From assembly GCF_014203715.1 (NCBI RefSeq), contig NZ_JACHJP010000012.1, forward strand, positions 226,516 through 290,515: 64,000 bases of DNA, written 5' to 3'. The stretch is from Streptosporangium saharense. GTDB taxonomy: Bacteria; Actinomycetota; Actinomycetes; Streptosporangiales; Streptosporangiaceae. The first letter of the stretch is position 1. Every line of letters begins with the position of its first letter. Made by a program: the position numbers and the translations under genes. This document shows positions 33,896 to 42,067 of this stretch, one piece after another. The notes below the pieces were generated by a model that was given only the letters and a program-made list of their open reading frames with translations, ran no database searches and was not told where the DNA came from.

Positions 33896-36463
33896 TCAGG
33901 CCGCGGAGGCGTCCTTCGCCTGGGCGCGCAGGGCACGGCTGATGCCGTCGGCCCCTTCGAGCAGCAGCCGCCGCAGCGCCTGCGGGGGCTGGCTCTCCGA
34001 GATCAGGTCCTGGGTCCTGGCCACGGTCTCCGGCGAGATCGCCAGGACGGGGTAGCAGCCGTTGGCGAAGTTCTGGGCGCTGTCGGAGGTCCAGGACTTC
34101 CAGATGTCGCCTACCTCGTCGAAGTAGCGCTCCGCGTACGGCGCGAGCAGGTCCGGGTGGCGCGGGTCCATGAAGCCCATGAGCGTCGAACGCAGCAGGG
34201 CGCCGCTCAGCCTGCCCTCGGTGATGGCCGCCCACGCCGCCGCCTTGCCCTCGGGCGTCGGGATGGCGGCCCTGGCCAGGGCGGCGGAGCGCTCACCGGT
34301 CGCGGTGGCGTCACGCAGCAGTTCCTGGGCGACGTCCTCCTCGCCGAGGACACCGGCGGAGACCAGCGCCTGCACCAGCGTCCAGCGCAGGTCGGCGTCC
34401 ACGGTCAGGCCCTCCAGCGTGGCCGAGCCGTCGAGCAGACCCTTCAGGAAGGCCAGGTCCTCCTCGGCGGAGGCGACCGCCGACAGGGCGTTGACGTAGG
34501 CGAGCTGGTGGTCGGAGCCGGGCTCGGCCGAGGCGACGAGCGAGCGCAGCCGCGCGGCCAGCGACGCCAGGCCCTCCTGGCGCCAGGCCGGGTCGGCGTA
34601 CTGCTGGACGGCGAGGCGCGCCTGACGCAGCACCGTCTGGGCGACCGTGATGTCCTTGATCGACTCGATGCCCGAGTTCACCAGCGCCACGTAGTCACGG
34701 GTGGACATCTCGGCGTCGCGGGTCATGTCCCAGGCGGCCGACCAGCACAGGGCACGCGGCAGCGACTCGGTGAACCTGGCGATGCCGCCGTCCACCAGGG
34801 TCTGCAGCGAGCGCCCGTCGAGCCTGACCTTCGCGTAGGTCAGGTCGTCGTCGTTGATCAGGATCAGGTCGGGCTGGACCTCGCCGACCAGCTCGGTGAC
34901 CGCGGTCCGCGCGCCGACCACGTCGAGCTCGACCCGCCGGGTGCGGACCAGGGCGCCGTCCCGCAGGGAGTACAGGCCGACGGCGACGCGGTGCGAACGC
35001 AGCGTCGGGTAGTCGGCCGGGGCCTCCTGCAGCACGTCGAACTCCAGGAAACGCCCCTCGGGGTCGGTGGTGAACGACGGGCGCAGCGTGTTGACCCAGG
35101 AGGTCTCCAGCCACTCCTTCGACCAGGAGGACAGGTCGCGGCCCGAGGTGCGCTCCAGCGCGCCGAGCAGGTCGGCCAGCGTGGTGTTGCCCCACGCGTG
35201 CTCGTTGAAGTAGTCACGGACACCGGCGAGGAAGTTGTCCAGGCCCACGTAGGCGACGAGCTGCTTGAGCACCGAGGCGCCCTTGGCGTAGGTGATGCCG
35301 TCGAAGTTGACCTCGACCGCGTGCATGTCGACGATGTCGGCGGCGATCGGGTGCGTCGAGGGCAGCTGGTCCTGGCGGTAGGCCCAGGCCTTCTCCACGT
35401 TGGCGAACGTCGTCCAGGAACCCTGACCCCAGCGGGTCGCCTCCGCCTGGCACAGCACCGAGGCGTAGGTGGCGAACGACTCGTTCAGCCACAGGTCGTC
35501 CCACCAGCGCATGGTGACCAGGTCGCCGAACCACATGTGCGCCATCTCGTGCAGGATCGTCTCCGCGCGGCGCTCGATGATCGCGTCGGTGACGCGCGAG
35601 CGGAAGACGTAGTCCTCAAGGAAGGTCACGCAGCCCGCGTTCTCCATCGCGCCCGCGTTGAACTCGGGGACGAACAGCTGGTCGTACTTGCCGAACGGGT
35701 AGCGGATGCCGAAGACGCGGTGGAAGAAGTCGAAGCCCTGCCTGGTGACCTCGAAGATGTTGTCCGCGTCCAGGTGCTCGGCGAGCGAGGCCCGGCAGTA
35801 CAGGCCGAGCGGGATGCCGTCGTGCTCTGAGGTCACCTTGTGGTACGGCCCGGCGCACAGCGCGGTGATGTAGGTGGAGATCACCGGGGTCGGCGGGAAG
35901 TGCCAGCGCCTGGCGGCCTGGAGCGTGCCGTGACGGCCACTGTGCTCGGGAAGCTCCTCGACCGCGTCGGGCGCCGCGTTGGAGATCACCTCCCAGGAGG
36001 CGGGCGCGAGCACGGTCAGCTCGAAGGCGGCCTTGAGGTCCGGCTGGTCGAAGCAGGCGTACATCCGGTGGGCGTCGGCCGTCTCGAACTGGCTGTGCAG
36101 GTAGACGCTGTCGTCGACCGGGTCGACGAAGCGGTGCAGGCCCTCACCGGTGCGCATGTAGGAGCAGTCGGCGTCGACGCGCAGCTCGTTGTCCTCGGCC
36201 AGGTTCGGCAGCGGCAGCCGTCCGGTCTCCAGGTCGTAGGCGTCCACGTCGAGTTCGACGCCGTTCAGCACGGCTCTTCTGACCTTGGCCCCCGCCAGGT
36301 CGATGAAGGTCTCCGCGCCCGGACGGGTGCCGGTGAAGCGGACCGTGGTGATACTTTCGAAGCGTTCGTCTCCCTCGGTCAGATCGAGCTCCACGACATA
36401 CGACTGCACGCTGATCAGCCGTGCGCGCTCGCGCGCCTCGTCACGGGTCAGATTGCCTGCCAC
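33896..36463 (-). CDS. pepN: Aminopeptidase N (M1 family)
   Basis: 855 residues from GTG 36463, which has GAGGGAG just upstream on the minus strand; the frame continues to 36577 without a better start. M1 signatures: substrate-binding GAMEN in EFNAGAMENAGCVTF, the zinc site HEMAHMWFGDLVTMRWWDDLWLNE (HExxH plus downstream Glu), and the N-terminal YVVELDLTEGDERF domain. No signal peptide, so it is a cytoplasmic zinc aminopeptidase that removes N-terminal residues during peptide turnover. Length is within the actinobacterial range (850-870). It is divergent from the DsbA-type gene. Confidence 0.97.
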   Translation of the reverse strand: MAGNLTRDEARERARLISVQSYVVELDLTEGDERFESITTVRFTGTRPGAETFIDLAGAKVRRAVLNGVELDVDAYDLETGRLPLPNLAEDNELRVDADCSYMRTGEGLHRFVDPVDDSVYLHSQFETADAHRMYACFDQPDLKAAFELTVLAPASWEVISNAAPDAVEELPEHSGRHGTLQAARRWHFPPTPVISTYITALCAGPYHKVTSEHDGIPLGLYCRASLAEHLDADNIFEVTRQGFDFFHRVFGIRYPFGKYDQLFVPEFNAGAMENAGCVTFLEDYVFRSRVTDAIIERRAETILHEMAHMWFGDLVTMRWWDDLWLNESFATYASVLCQAEATRWGQGSWTTFANVEKAWAYRQDQLPSTHPIAADIVDMHAVEVNFDGITYAKGASVLKQLVAYVGLDNFLAGVRDYFNEHAWGNTTLADLLGALERTSGRDLSSWSKEWLETSWVNTLRPSFTTDPEGRFLEFDVLQEAPADYPTLRSHRVAVGLYSLRDGALVRTRRVELDVVGARTAVTELVGEVQPDLILINDDDLTYAKVRLDGRSLQTLVDGGIARFTESLPRALCWSAAWDMTRDAEMSTRDYVALVNSGIESIKDITVAQTVLRQARLAVQQYADPAWRQEGLASLAARLRSLVASAEPGSDHQLAYVNALSAVASAEEDLAFLKGLLDGSATLEGLTVDADLRWTLVQALVSAGVLGEEDVAQELLRDATATGERSAALARAAIPTPEGKAAAWAAITEGRLSGALLRSTLMGFMDPRHPDLLAPYAERYFDEVGDIWKSWTSDSAQNFANGCYPVLAISPETVARTQDLISESQPPQALRRLLLEGADGISRALRAQAKDASAA

Positions 36464-36619
36464 TACCGCTCCCTCGTCAACAAATTCCCCCGCTTCGTTG
36501 CGAAGGGGTGCCTGAATCCTGCCACGTGAGGCCCTGGATCGTCGCCCCCGGAGGGCTGGGAGTCGACTGTCGATCATGTTCGGGGATAAAGACGCCGGTC
36601 AAGGTGATAACCCGTCATA

Positions 36620-36646
36620 GGAATAGGAAACTCCGTGTCGCGGGTT
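36620..36646 (+). promoter_or_regulatory. SigR/SigH-like promoter (GGAATA ... GGTT)
   Basis: GGAATA at 36620-36625 and GGTT at 36643-36646, 17 bases apart, match the disulphide-stress sigma consensus GGAAT-N16-20-GTT (SigR of Streptomyces, SigH of mycobacteria). It leads to the DsbA-type gene at 36685, whose mycobacterial relative Rv2466c is controlled by SigH. Confidence 0.5.
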
Positions 36647-36684
36647 GTCGGTGTGCGAAGCCCTCACGATCAGAAAGCTGAGAG

Positions 36685-37305
36685 ATGACTGAGCGCACTC
36701 CGGTCGACCTCTGGTTCGACCCCTTCTGCCCCTTCGCCTGGATGACCTCCCGCTGGCTGCTTGAGGTGGAGAAGGTCCGGCCCATCGAACCGCGCTGGCA
36801 CATCATGAGTCTCAACATCCTCAACGAGGACAAGGACGTCCCCGAGACCTACCGCGAGATGATCGCCAAGGCCATCGGCCCGGTCCGCGTGGTCGCCGCC
36901 GTGCAGGACAAGTACGACTCGGAGACCGTCGGCAGGCTCTACACCGAGCTGGGCACGCGCTTCCACAACCAGGGGAGGCTCAAGGAGCTCGACACGCTCC
37001 GCGAGACCGTCGAGGAGGCCCTTGAGGCCGCCGGGCTCGACAGGGCCTTCGCGGACGCGATCGACTCCGAGGAGTTCGACGAGGTCCTGCGCGCCTCCCA
37101 CGACGACGGCATCAACCGGGTCGGCCAGGAGGTCGGCACCCCCGTCATCGCCATCGGCGACGTCGCCTTCTTCGGCCCCGTCGTCTCCCCCGCGCCCAAG
37201 GGCGAGGAGGCGGCCAAGCTCTGGGACGGCGTCAGGCTCGTGGCGGGCATCGACGGCTTCTTCGAGCTCAAGCGCTCCCGCACCCGTCCCCCGATCTTCG
37301 ACTGA
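36685..37305 (+). CDS. DsbA-family (mycothiol-dependent reductase-like) protein
   Basis: 206 residues, ATG 36685 after CTGAGAG. A thioredoxin fold with an inserted helical domain, like the mycothiol-dependent nitroreductase Rv2466c: VDLWFDPFCPFAWMTSRWLL at the start, a helical middle (LKELDTLRETVEEALEAAG) and VGTPVIAIGDVAFFGPVVSP near the end. The active site reads F-C-P-F-A, so only one of the two cysteines of a CxxC is present. Single-cysteine members are common and probably use a mycothiol disulphide. A SigR/SigH-like promoter lies upstream, consistent with oxidative-stress control. A strong hairpin follows. Confidence 0.88.
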   Translation: MTERTPVDLWFDPFCPFAWMTSRWLLEVEKVRPIEPRWHIMSLNILNEDKDVPETYREMIAKAIGPVRVVAAVQDKYDSETVGRLYTELGTRFHNQGRLKELDTLRETVEEALEAAGLDRAFADAIDSEEFDEVLRASHDDGINRVGQEVGTPVIAIGDVAFFGPVVSPAPKGEEAAKLWDGVRLVAGIDGFFELKRSRTRPPIFD

Positions 37306-37318
37306 TCCGTACGGCTCC

Positions 37319-37350
37319 GCGTCCCGCCGGCGCCGGGTCCGGCGGGACGC
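37319..37350 (+). terminator. Terminator hairpin after DsbA-type gene
   Basis: 12-bp stem GCGTCCCGCCGG (37319-37330) with its complement (37339-37350), 8-base loop, 13 bases after the stop. No T-run. Confidence 0.7.
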
Positions 37351-37512
37351 GCCGTCCCGGATGTCACGAGTTTTCAAGGATCCTGGATATTCCCTGCCTG
37401 GGGGAGCGCCTGGCCGTACGCTCGTCGCGAAGGCGGACGGGCGTGTCACAGTGGCGCGGTGGCGCTCCGTGGAGCCCTCGTCCCGCCACCACCCCGCGCG
37501 AGGATGAGAGAC

Positions 37513-38922
37513 ATGCGTCACCTTTACCTGAACGGAGCGTGGCAGCCGTCGGCGTCCGGCGAGTGGATCGGCGTCGTCAACCCCGCGACCGAGGAGACCG
37601 TCGACCGTGTGCCCGCGGGGTCTCCCGCCGACGTCGAGGTCGCGGTCGCCGCGGCCCGCAGGGCCCTGCCCGAGTGGTCGCGTACGGCTCCCGCGGAACG
37701 GGCCCGCCTGCTGGCCGCCGCGGCCGACCTGATCCGCGACCGCGCCGACCAGATCGCCAGGATCGTCGCCACCGACGTGGGCACGCCGTACGGCCTGGCG
37801 GCGCGGGTGCAGACGCTTCTGCCCGCGGAGGTGCTGTCCTCCTACGCCGGGCTGGCCGAGACCTACGACTTCGAGGGCGGCAGGGTCGGCAACTCCCGCG
37901 TCCTGAGGGAGCCCGCCGGGGTCGTCGGGGCCATCACGCCGTGGAACTACCCGCTCCACCAGGCCGTGGCCAAGGTCGCCCCGGCGCTGGCCGCCGGGTG
38001 CACGGTGGTGCTCAAGCCCAGCGAGGTCGCGCCGCTCGCGGCCTACGCGTTCGCCGAGATCCTCGACGAGGTCGGGCTGCCCCGCGGGGTCTTCAACATG
38101 CTCAGCGGCCGGGGCTCGGTCGTCGGTGAGGCGCTGGCCACCCACCCCGAGGTGGACATGGTCTCCTTCACCGGCTCGACCAGGGCGGGCAGGAGGGTGG
38201 CGGCGCTGGCCGCGGAGACCGTCAAGCGCGTCACCCTCGAACTCGGCGGCAAGTCGGCCAGCGTCGTGCTGCCGGACGCCGACCTGGGGGCCGCGGTCAA
38301 GGCGACCGTGGCCAACGCCTACCTCAACTCCGGCCAGACGTGCTCGGCCCTGACCCGCATGATCGTCCACCGCGACCAGTACGACGACGCCGTCTGGCTG
38401 GCGGTCGACCTCGCCAGGACGTACACCGTCGGCGACCCCTTCGACGAGGGCACCCGGCTCGGCCCGCTGGTCTCGGCCGCGCAGCGCGAGCGGGTCGTCC
38501 GCTACATCAACCGGGGCGAGGAGGAGGGCGCCAGACTCGTCACCGGCGGCGTCGACAACCCCCGCGAGCGGGGCTTCTACGTCGAGCCGACGGTCTTCGC
38601 CGGGGTCGAGCCGGGGATGGTCATCGAGCAGGAGGAGATCTTCGGCCCGGTCCTGGTGATCGTCCCCTACAGCCGCGGTGAGAACGAGGCCGTCGACATC
38701 GCCAACGGCACGCCGTACGGCCTGGCGGGCGCGGTGTGGGCGGGGGACGAGGAGCACGCGCTGTCGGTCGCGCGCAGGCTGCGGGCGGGCCAGGTGACGG
38801 TCAACGGGGGCAGGTTCAACCCGCTGGCGCCCTTCGGGGGATACAAGCAGTCGGGCGTCGGCCGGGAGCTCGGCGTCTCAGGGCTTGAGGAGTTCCTGGA
38901 GACCAAGGCGGTTCACCTGTAG
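37513..38922 (+). CDS. Aldehyde dehydrogenase family protein
   Basis: 469 residues from ATG 37513 (RBS-like GAGGATGAG; ATG 37504 is also possible). NAD(P)-dependent aldehyde dehydrogenase: PWNYPLHQAVAKVAPALAAG, FTGSTRAGRR cofactor loop, Glu in LELGGKSA and catalytic Cys in NSGQTCSALTRM, then EEIFGPVLVI and PFGGYKQSGVGRELG. It resembles the broad betaine-aldehyde/aromatic aldehyde group; the substrate cannot be fixed. Gene neighbours give no pathway hint. Confidence 0.94.
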   Translation: MRHLYLNGAWQPSASGEWIGVVNPATEETVDRVPAGSPADVEVAVAAARRALPEWSRTAPAERARLLAAAADLIRDRADQIARIVATDVGTPYGLAARVQTLLPAEVLSSYAGLAETYDFEGGRVGNSRVLREPAGVVGAITPWNYPLHQAVAKVAPALAAGCTVVLKPSEVAPLAAYAFAEILDEVGLPRGVFNMLSGRGSVVGEALATHPEVDMVSFTGSTRAGRRVAALAAETVKRVTLELGGKSASVVLPDADLGAAVKATVANAYLNSGQTCSALTRMIVHRDQYDDAVWLAVDLARTYTVGDPFDEGTRLGPLVSAAQRERVVRYINRGEEEGARLVTGGVDNPRERGFYVEPTVFAGVEPGMVIEQEEIFGPVLVIVPYSRGENEAVDIANGTPYGLAGAVWAGDEEHALSVARRLRAGQVTVNGGRFNPLAPFGGYKQSGVGRELGVSGLEEFLETKAVHL

Positions 38923-39016
38923 GCCGGTGTCCGGTATCGGACGGTCAACGCAGAACATCCTGGGTAAAACCCTCCGGAAGGACTCGTAAGGCATCGCCTC
39001 TGCCGGAGGGCGTCGC

Positions 39017-39445
39017 ATGAGACTGGGCACCACGCGTCTGACCGCTTTCGACCTGGTGATCGCCGCAGGGGGACTGCTGCTGGTGGTGCTGGCCGTACAG
39101 AACCTCGGGCCCGCTCTGGCGGCGCTGCGCGGGGTGGGCACCTGGGGCACCTTCACCGCCAGACGGGTCGAGTGCGTCCAGCATCCGGGACACGAGCAGT
39201 GCACCTGGACGGGGGAGTTCAAGGGCGGTCAGGTCGTCCGGCCGGAGATCGGCTTCTACGGCGGTGACCGGGAGACCTTCACCCCCGGCCAGACCGTCAG
39301 GGCCTTCGACACCGGCCGCCAGGGTCACGTGTACGGCGAGGGCGGCTCCAACGAGTGGATCGTGGTCGTCCTGCTGCTGGCCGCGGGCCTCGGCCTGATG
39401 TCCCGACCCCTCTTCCGGCTGCGCCGCCGCCCGGCCTCCCCGTGA
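39017..39445 (+). CDS. Small two-helix membrane protein, unknown
   Basis: 142 residues; ATG 39017 after GGAGGGCGTCGC. One helix near 11-35 (FDLVIAAGGLLLVVLAVQNL) and one near 115-133 (IVVVLLLAAGLGLMS) frame an 80-residue, probably extracytoplasmic domain with CVQHPGHEQCTWTGEF (two cysteines that may pair) and YGGDRETFTPGQTVRAFDTGR. No family recognised beyond DUF-like actinobacterial membrane proteins. It is convergent with def. Confidence 0.7.
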   Translation: MRLGTTRLTAFDLVIAAGGLLLVVLAVQNLGPALAALRGVGTWGTFTARRVECVQHPGHEQCTWTGEFKGGQVVRPEIGFYGGDRETFTPGQTVRAFDTGRQGHVYGEGGSNEWIVVVLLLAAGLGLMSRPLFRLRRRPASP

Positions 39446-39449
39446 GGTG

Positions 39450-39938
39450 TCAGCGGGCCTGGAGGAGAACCCTGCGGGCGGCGTCCTTGGCGAGACGGTC
39501 CACGTAGAGCATGCCGTCGAGGTGGTCGGTCTCGTGCTGGAAGCAGCGCGCGAGCATGCCCCTCGCCTTGATCTGGATCGGACGGCCGAGCCGGTCGAGG
39601 CCGCGCACCGTGACACCCGCCGCGCGAGGAGTGCTCGCGTAGACCGGGGTGCCGCTGTCCTTGCCGGGGATCGACAGGCAGCCCTCCTCCTCCATGACCG
39701 CGGCGTCGTCGTCGACGGTCAGCACGGGGTTGATCACGTGCCCCTTGCGCTTGCTGCAGTCGTAGACGAAGATCCGCTTCGAGACACCGATCTGCGGACC
39801 GGCGAGGCCGACGCCCTGCGCGGCGTACATCGCGTCGAACATCTCGTCGATCAGGCGGCGCAGATCACGGTCGAACTCGGTGACCGGGTCGGCGGACGTA
39901 CGCAGGACGGGGTCGCCGACCACTCGGATGTCACGCAT
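39450..39938 (-). CDS. def: Peptide deformylase
   Basis: 162 residues. Removes the formyl group from nascent N-termini using a metal ion. All three motifs are present: GVGLAGPQ (42-49, with Gly-Pro where AxQ is usual), EGCLS (85-89) and HETDH (135-139). ATG 39938 has GAGAGAG on the minus strand. The gene is alone, not with fmt as in many bacteria. The LAGPQ variant is seen in other actinobacterial deformylases. Confidence 0.95.
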   Translation of the reverse strand: MRDIRVVGDPVLRTSADPVTEFDRDLRRLIDEMFDAMYAAQGVGLAGPQIGVSKRIFVYDCSKRKGHVINPVLTVDDDAAVMEEEGCLSIPGKDSGTPVYASTPRAAGVTVRGLDRLGRPIQIKARGMLARCFQHETDHLDGMLYVDRLAKDAARRVLLQAR

Positions 39939-40035
39939 CAGGACTCTCTCTTGTAAGGGCTACGGCAGTAGGTTGACCGTTACCTTATCCGGGGTGGGGG
40001 TCGAGGCCGCCAGTCGTACCTGCGAAACTGGGCCT

Positions 40036-40503
40036 GTGCGCGTCTACATCGGTGCCGACCATGCCGGCTATGACCTCAAGAACCACCTCGTCTCCTGGCT
40101 CAAGGAGCACGGCCACGACGTGACGGACTGCGGGCCGTTCGTCTACGACGCGGAGGACGACTATCCCGCGTTCGTGCTGCGCGCGGCGCTCGGCGTCGCG
40201 GACGACCCGGGCAGCCTGGGGATCGTCATCGGCGGCTCGGGCAACGGCGAGCAGATCGCGGCGAACAAGGTGCGCGGGATCCGCGCGGCCCTGGCCTGGA
40301 GCGAGGACACCGCCAAGCTGGCCCGTGAGCACAACAACGCCAACGTGGTCAGCCTCGGCGCCAGGATGCACACGCAGGAGGAGGCGGTCCGCTTCGTCGA
40401 GTTGTTCCTCACCACCCCCTACTCGGGGCAGGAGCGGCACAACCGCAGGATCGCCCAGTTGACGTCCTACGAGACGATCGGTCAGCTTCCGCCGCTGCCC
40501 TGA
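40036..40503 (+). CDS. rpiB: Ribose-5-phosphate isomerase B
   Basis: 155 residues from GTG 40036. RpiB interconverts ribulose-5-phosphate and ribose-5-phosphate in the pentose phosphate pathway. Conserved ADHAGYDLK at the start, CGP..DYP and the GSGNGEQIAANKVRGIRAAL loop, which is the mycobacterial-type active site. Length is typical. A GAAACT box 6 bases before GTG may make this another leaderless gene; no ribosome site is seen. Confidence 0.94.
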   Translation: MRVYIGADHAGYDLKNHLVSWLKEHGHDVTDCGPFVYDAEDDYPAFVLRAALGVADDPGSLGIVIGGSGNGEQIAANKVRGIRAALAWSEDTAKLAREHNNANVVSLGARMHTQEEAVRFVELFLTTPYSGQERHNRRIAQLTSYETIGQLPPLP

Positions 40504-40679
40504 CGCTCCTGGGCGGGCCTCGGTCCCGGGGCCCTGCGGCGCGCGGAGGACTGTCCGCGCTGTGTCTCGTCCCGCAGGGGCCGCCTGTCGGCGGCCTCCT
40601 GCTGCTCACTCGTCGGCCGGGAGACGTCCCTGGCTCGCATGGCGACGGTCGCGTTGATCTGCAAGCTCTGCAGTGCCAT
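40482..40679 (-). CDS. Small basic protein, unknown
   Basis: 65 residues from ATG 40679. N-terminal ALQSLQINATVAMRARDVSR, then a charged, Arg/Gln-rich tail. The sequence resembles small conserved actinobacterial proteins beginning with a similar LQINATVAMRARDVSRP segment. It overlaps the end of rpiB by 22 bases, convergently. A TTAGGGT box 5-6 bases before the start supports a leaderless transcript. Function unknown. Confidence 0.55.
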   Translation of the reverse strand: MALQSLQINATVAMRARDVSRPTSEQQEAADRRPLRDETQRGQSSARRRAPGPRPAQERQGSGGS

Positions 40680-40684
40680 GCCTC

Positions 40685-40690
40685 ACCCTA
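40685..40690 (-). promoter_or_regulatory. -10 box TAGGGT of small leaderless gene
   Basis: TAGGGT read on the minus strand, 5 bases before ATG 40679 (TTAGGG gives 6). Confidence 0.4.
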
Positions 40691-40716
40691 ACCCGCGCCG
40701 TCACGCCGGGGGAGGG

Positions 40717-41949
40717 TCAGAAGACCAGACCGGCCCAGGGGGCCGGGTCCCATGACATCGCGGTCGAAAGCCGCCTGACCGCCCCCTCGCGCGTCTCGCG
40801 CACCAGCCCCGCGGCCTGCGTGGCCGCGAGCGGGCGTCCCCCCATGTAGGCCGCGCTCAGTATGGAGATCGGCACGACCAGGTCGGCCTCGGCGTCGTCG
40901 GCGGGCACGCACCGGGCCTGCTGGGTGTCGGCCGTCAGCCGCCAGCGGCGCGCGTTCCACGGGCAGACCGGGTCCTCGACCTCGATCACCACGTCCACGG
41001 GCGCCGAGTAGCGCCGCAGGGGAAGCGCCCGTTCGACGTCCACGACGCGGATCCACAGCTCGTCCAGCCACGCGGCGTTGAGGTGGCGGGGCTCGGCCAG
41101 CAGGTGGATCAGCGGGTCGTCCGAGGGCCGCATGCCCGCCGTGACCCGGGTGACCAGGTCGCGGTCGAGCACGTGCCGCCAGAGCAGGGCGTAGGCGGCC
41201 GGGTCGAGCCCGACCAGCTCCTTGAGCCGCAGCTCGCCGTCCGGCACGTCGTGGACGGTGAAGGACGGCTTGATCCTGAAGAGCGCGTAGCCACGGGGAC
41301 CCCCGTCGTCCTCGACGACCACGGCGCGCAGCACGCCCGCGTCACCCCGGTCGCTCTCCTGGTCGGACAGTACCGAGTCCCAGCGGGTCTGCGTACGGGC
41401 GTAGAGGCCGGGGCGGCTGTCGAGCCCGGCCTCGAAGACCTTCTCGAAGGTGCTCCTGGCCGCCACGGGATCGACGAGGCGCAGCCGCAGCGAGGGATCG
41501 ACCGGGGCGTTCCCGACGAACGCCGAACGGTGGGTGGGGATGTCGAAGGTGAGGGTGTCCGCGGCTCTGCCGAACCCGAAACGTCCGTAGATCGCGGCCT
41601 CGGAGGCGTACAGGGCGGCGATCGACTCACCCTGTTCGCGCAGTACGGCGAGCTGGCGGGTCATGAGGCCGGACAGGATGCCCCTGCGGCGGTGTGAGGG
41701 AAGCACGGCGACCGCGGTGACGCCCGCGACCGGGGCCGCGCCGCCGGGGACCGTCATGGTGAAGCCGCACAGACAGACGGCGCCGACCAGTTCCTCGCCG
41801 TCGAAGGCGCCGAGCGACCGGTCGAGCTCGACCAGGTTCTTGAACAGCTCCCAGCGGTGCGGGGGGAAGGCGTTGCCGAAGGCCTCTTCGTCCACCCGCA
41901 TCCACGCAGGGTAATCGTTTTCGGTCAGAGAACGCAGGCTAAGGCTCAT
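40717..41949 (-). CDS. GNAT acetyltransferase of the Eis family
   Basis: 410 residues, the usual Eis length. N-terminal GNAT domain with VTAVAVLPSHRRRGILSGLM (acetyl-CoA loop R-R-R-G), a second GNAT-like domain and a C-terminal SCP2-like domain (AAYMGGRPLAATQAAGLV). Eis proteins acetylate lysine or several amines of aminoglycosides; mycobacterial Eis gives kanamycin resistance. Whether this one modifies drugs cannot be told. A TACCGT box 7 bases upstream points to a leaderless transcript. Confidence 0.9.
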   Translation of the reverse strand: MSLSLRSLTENDYPAWMRVDEEAFGNAFPPHRWELFKNLVELDRSLGAFDGEELVGAVCLCGFTMTVPGGAAPVAGVTAVAVLPSHRRRGILSGLMTRQLAVLREQGESIAALYASEAAIYGRFGFGRAADTLTFDIPTHRSAFVGNAPVDPSLRLRLVDPVAARSTFEKVFEAGLDSRPGLYARTQTRWDSVLSDQESDRGDAGVLRAVVVEDDGGPRGYALFRIKPSFTVHDVPDGELRLKELVGLDPAAYALLWRHVLDRDLVTRVTAGMRPSDDPLIHLLAEPRHLNAAWLDELWIRVVDVERALPLRRYSAPVDVVIEVEDPVCPWNARRWRLTADTQQARCVPADDAEADLVVPISILSAAYMGGRPLAATQAAGLVRETREGAVRRLSTAMSWDPAPWAGLVF

Positions 41950-41956
41950 TCGTCCT

Positions 41957-41962
41957 ACGGTA
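41957..41962 (-). promoter_or_regulatory. -10 box TACCGT of leaderless Eis-family gene
   Basis: TACCGT read on the minus strand with 7 bases to ATG 41949, no ribosome site. Confidence 0.5.
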
Positions 41963-42051
41963 GGTCGGACAAACCCTCCCGGCCATTCAATATCCGCCCT
42001 TAATGATCAAGGCATTGGTCAAGTGGGCTGCCCAAACGGGAGGTGGGCCGA

Positions 42052-42057
42052 TACAGT
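42052..42057 (+). promoter_or_regulatory. -10 box TACAGT before PP2C gene
   Basis: TACAGT with 10 bases to ATG 42068. The leader would be about 3 bases. Confidence 0.4.
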
Positions 42058-42067
42058 CGAGCGCATC

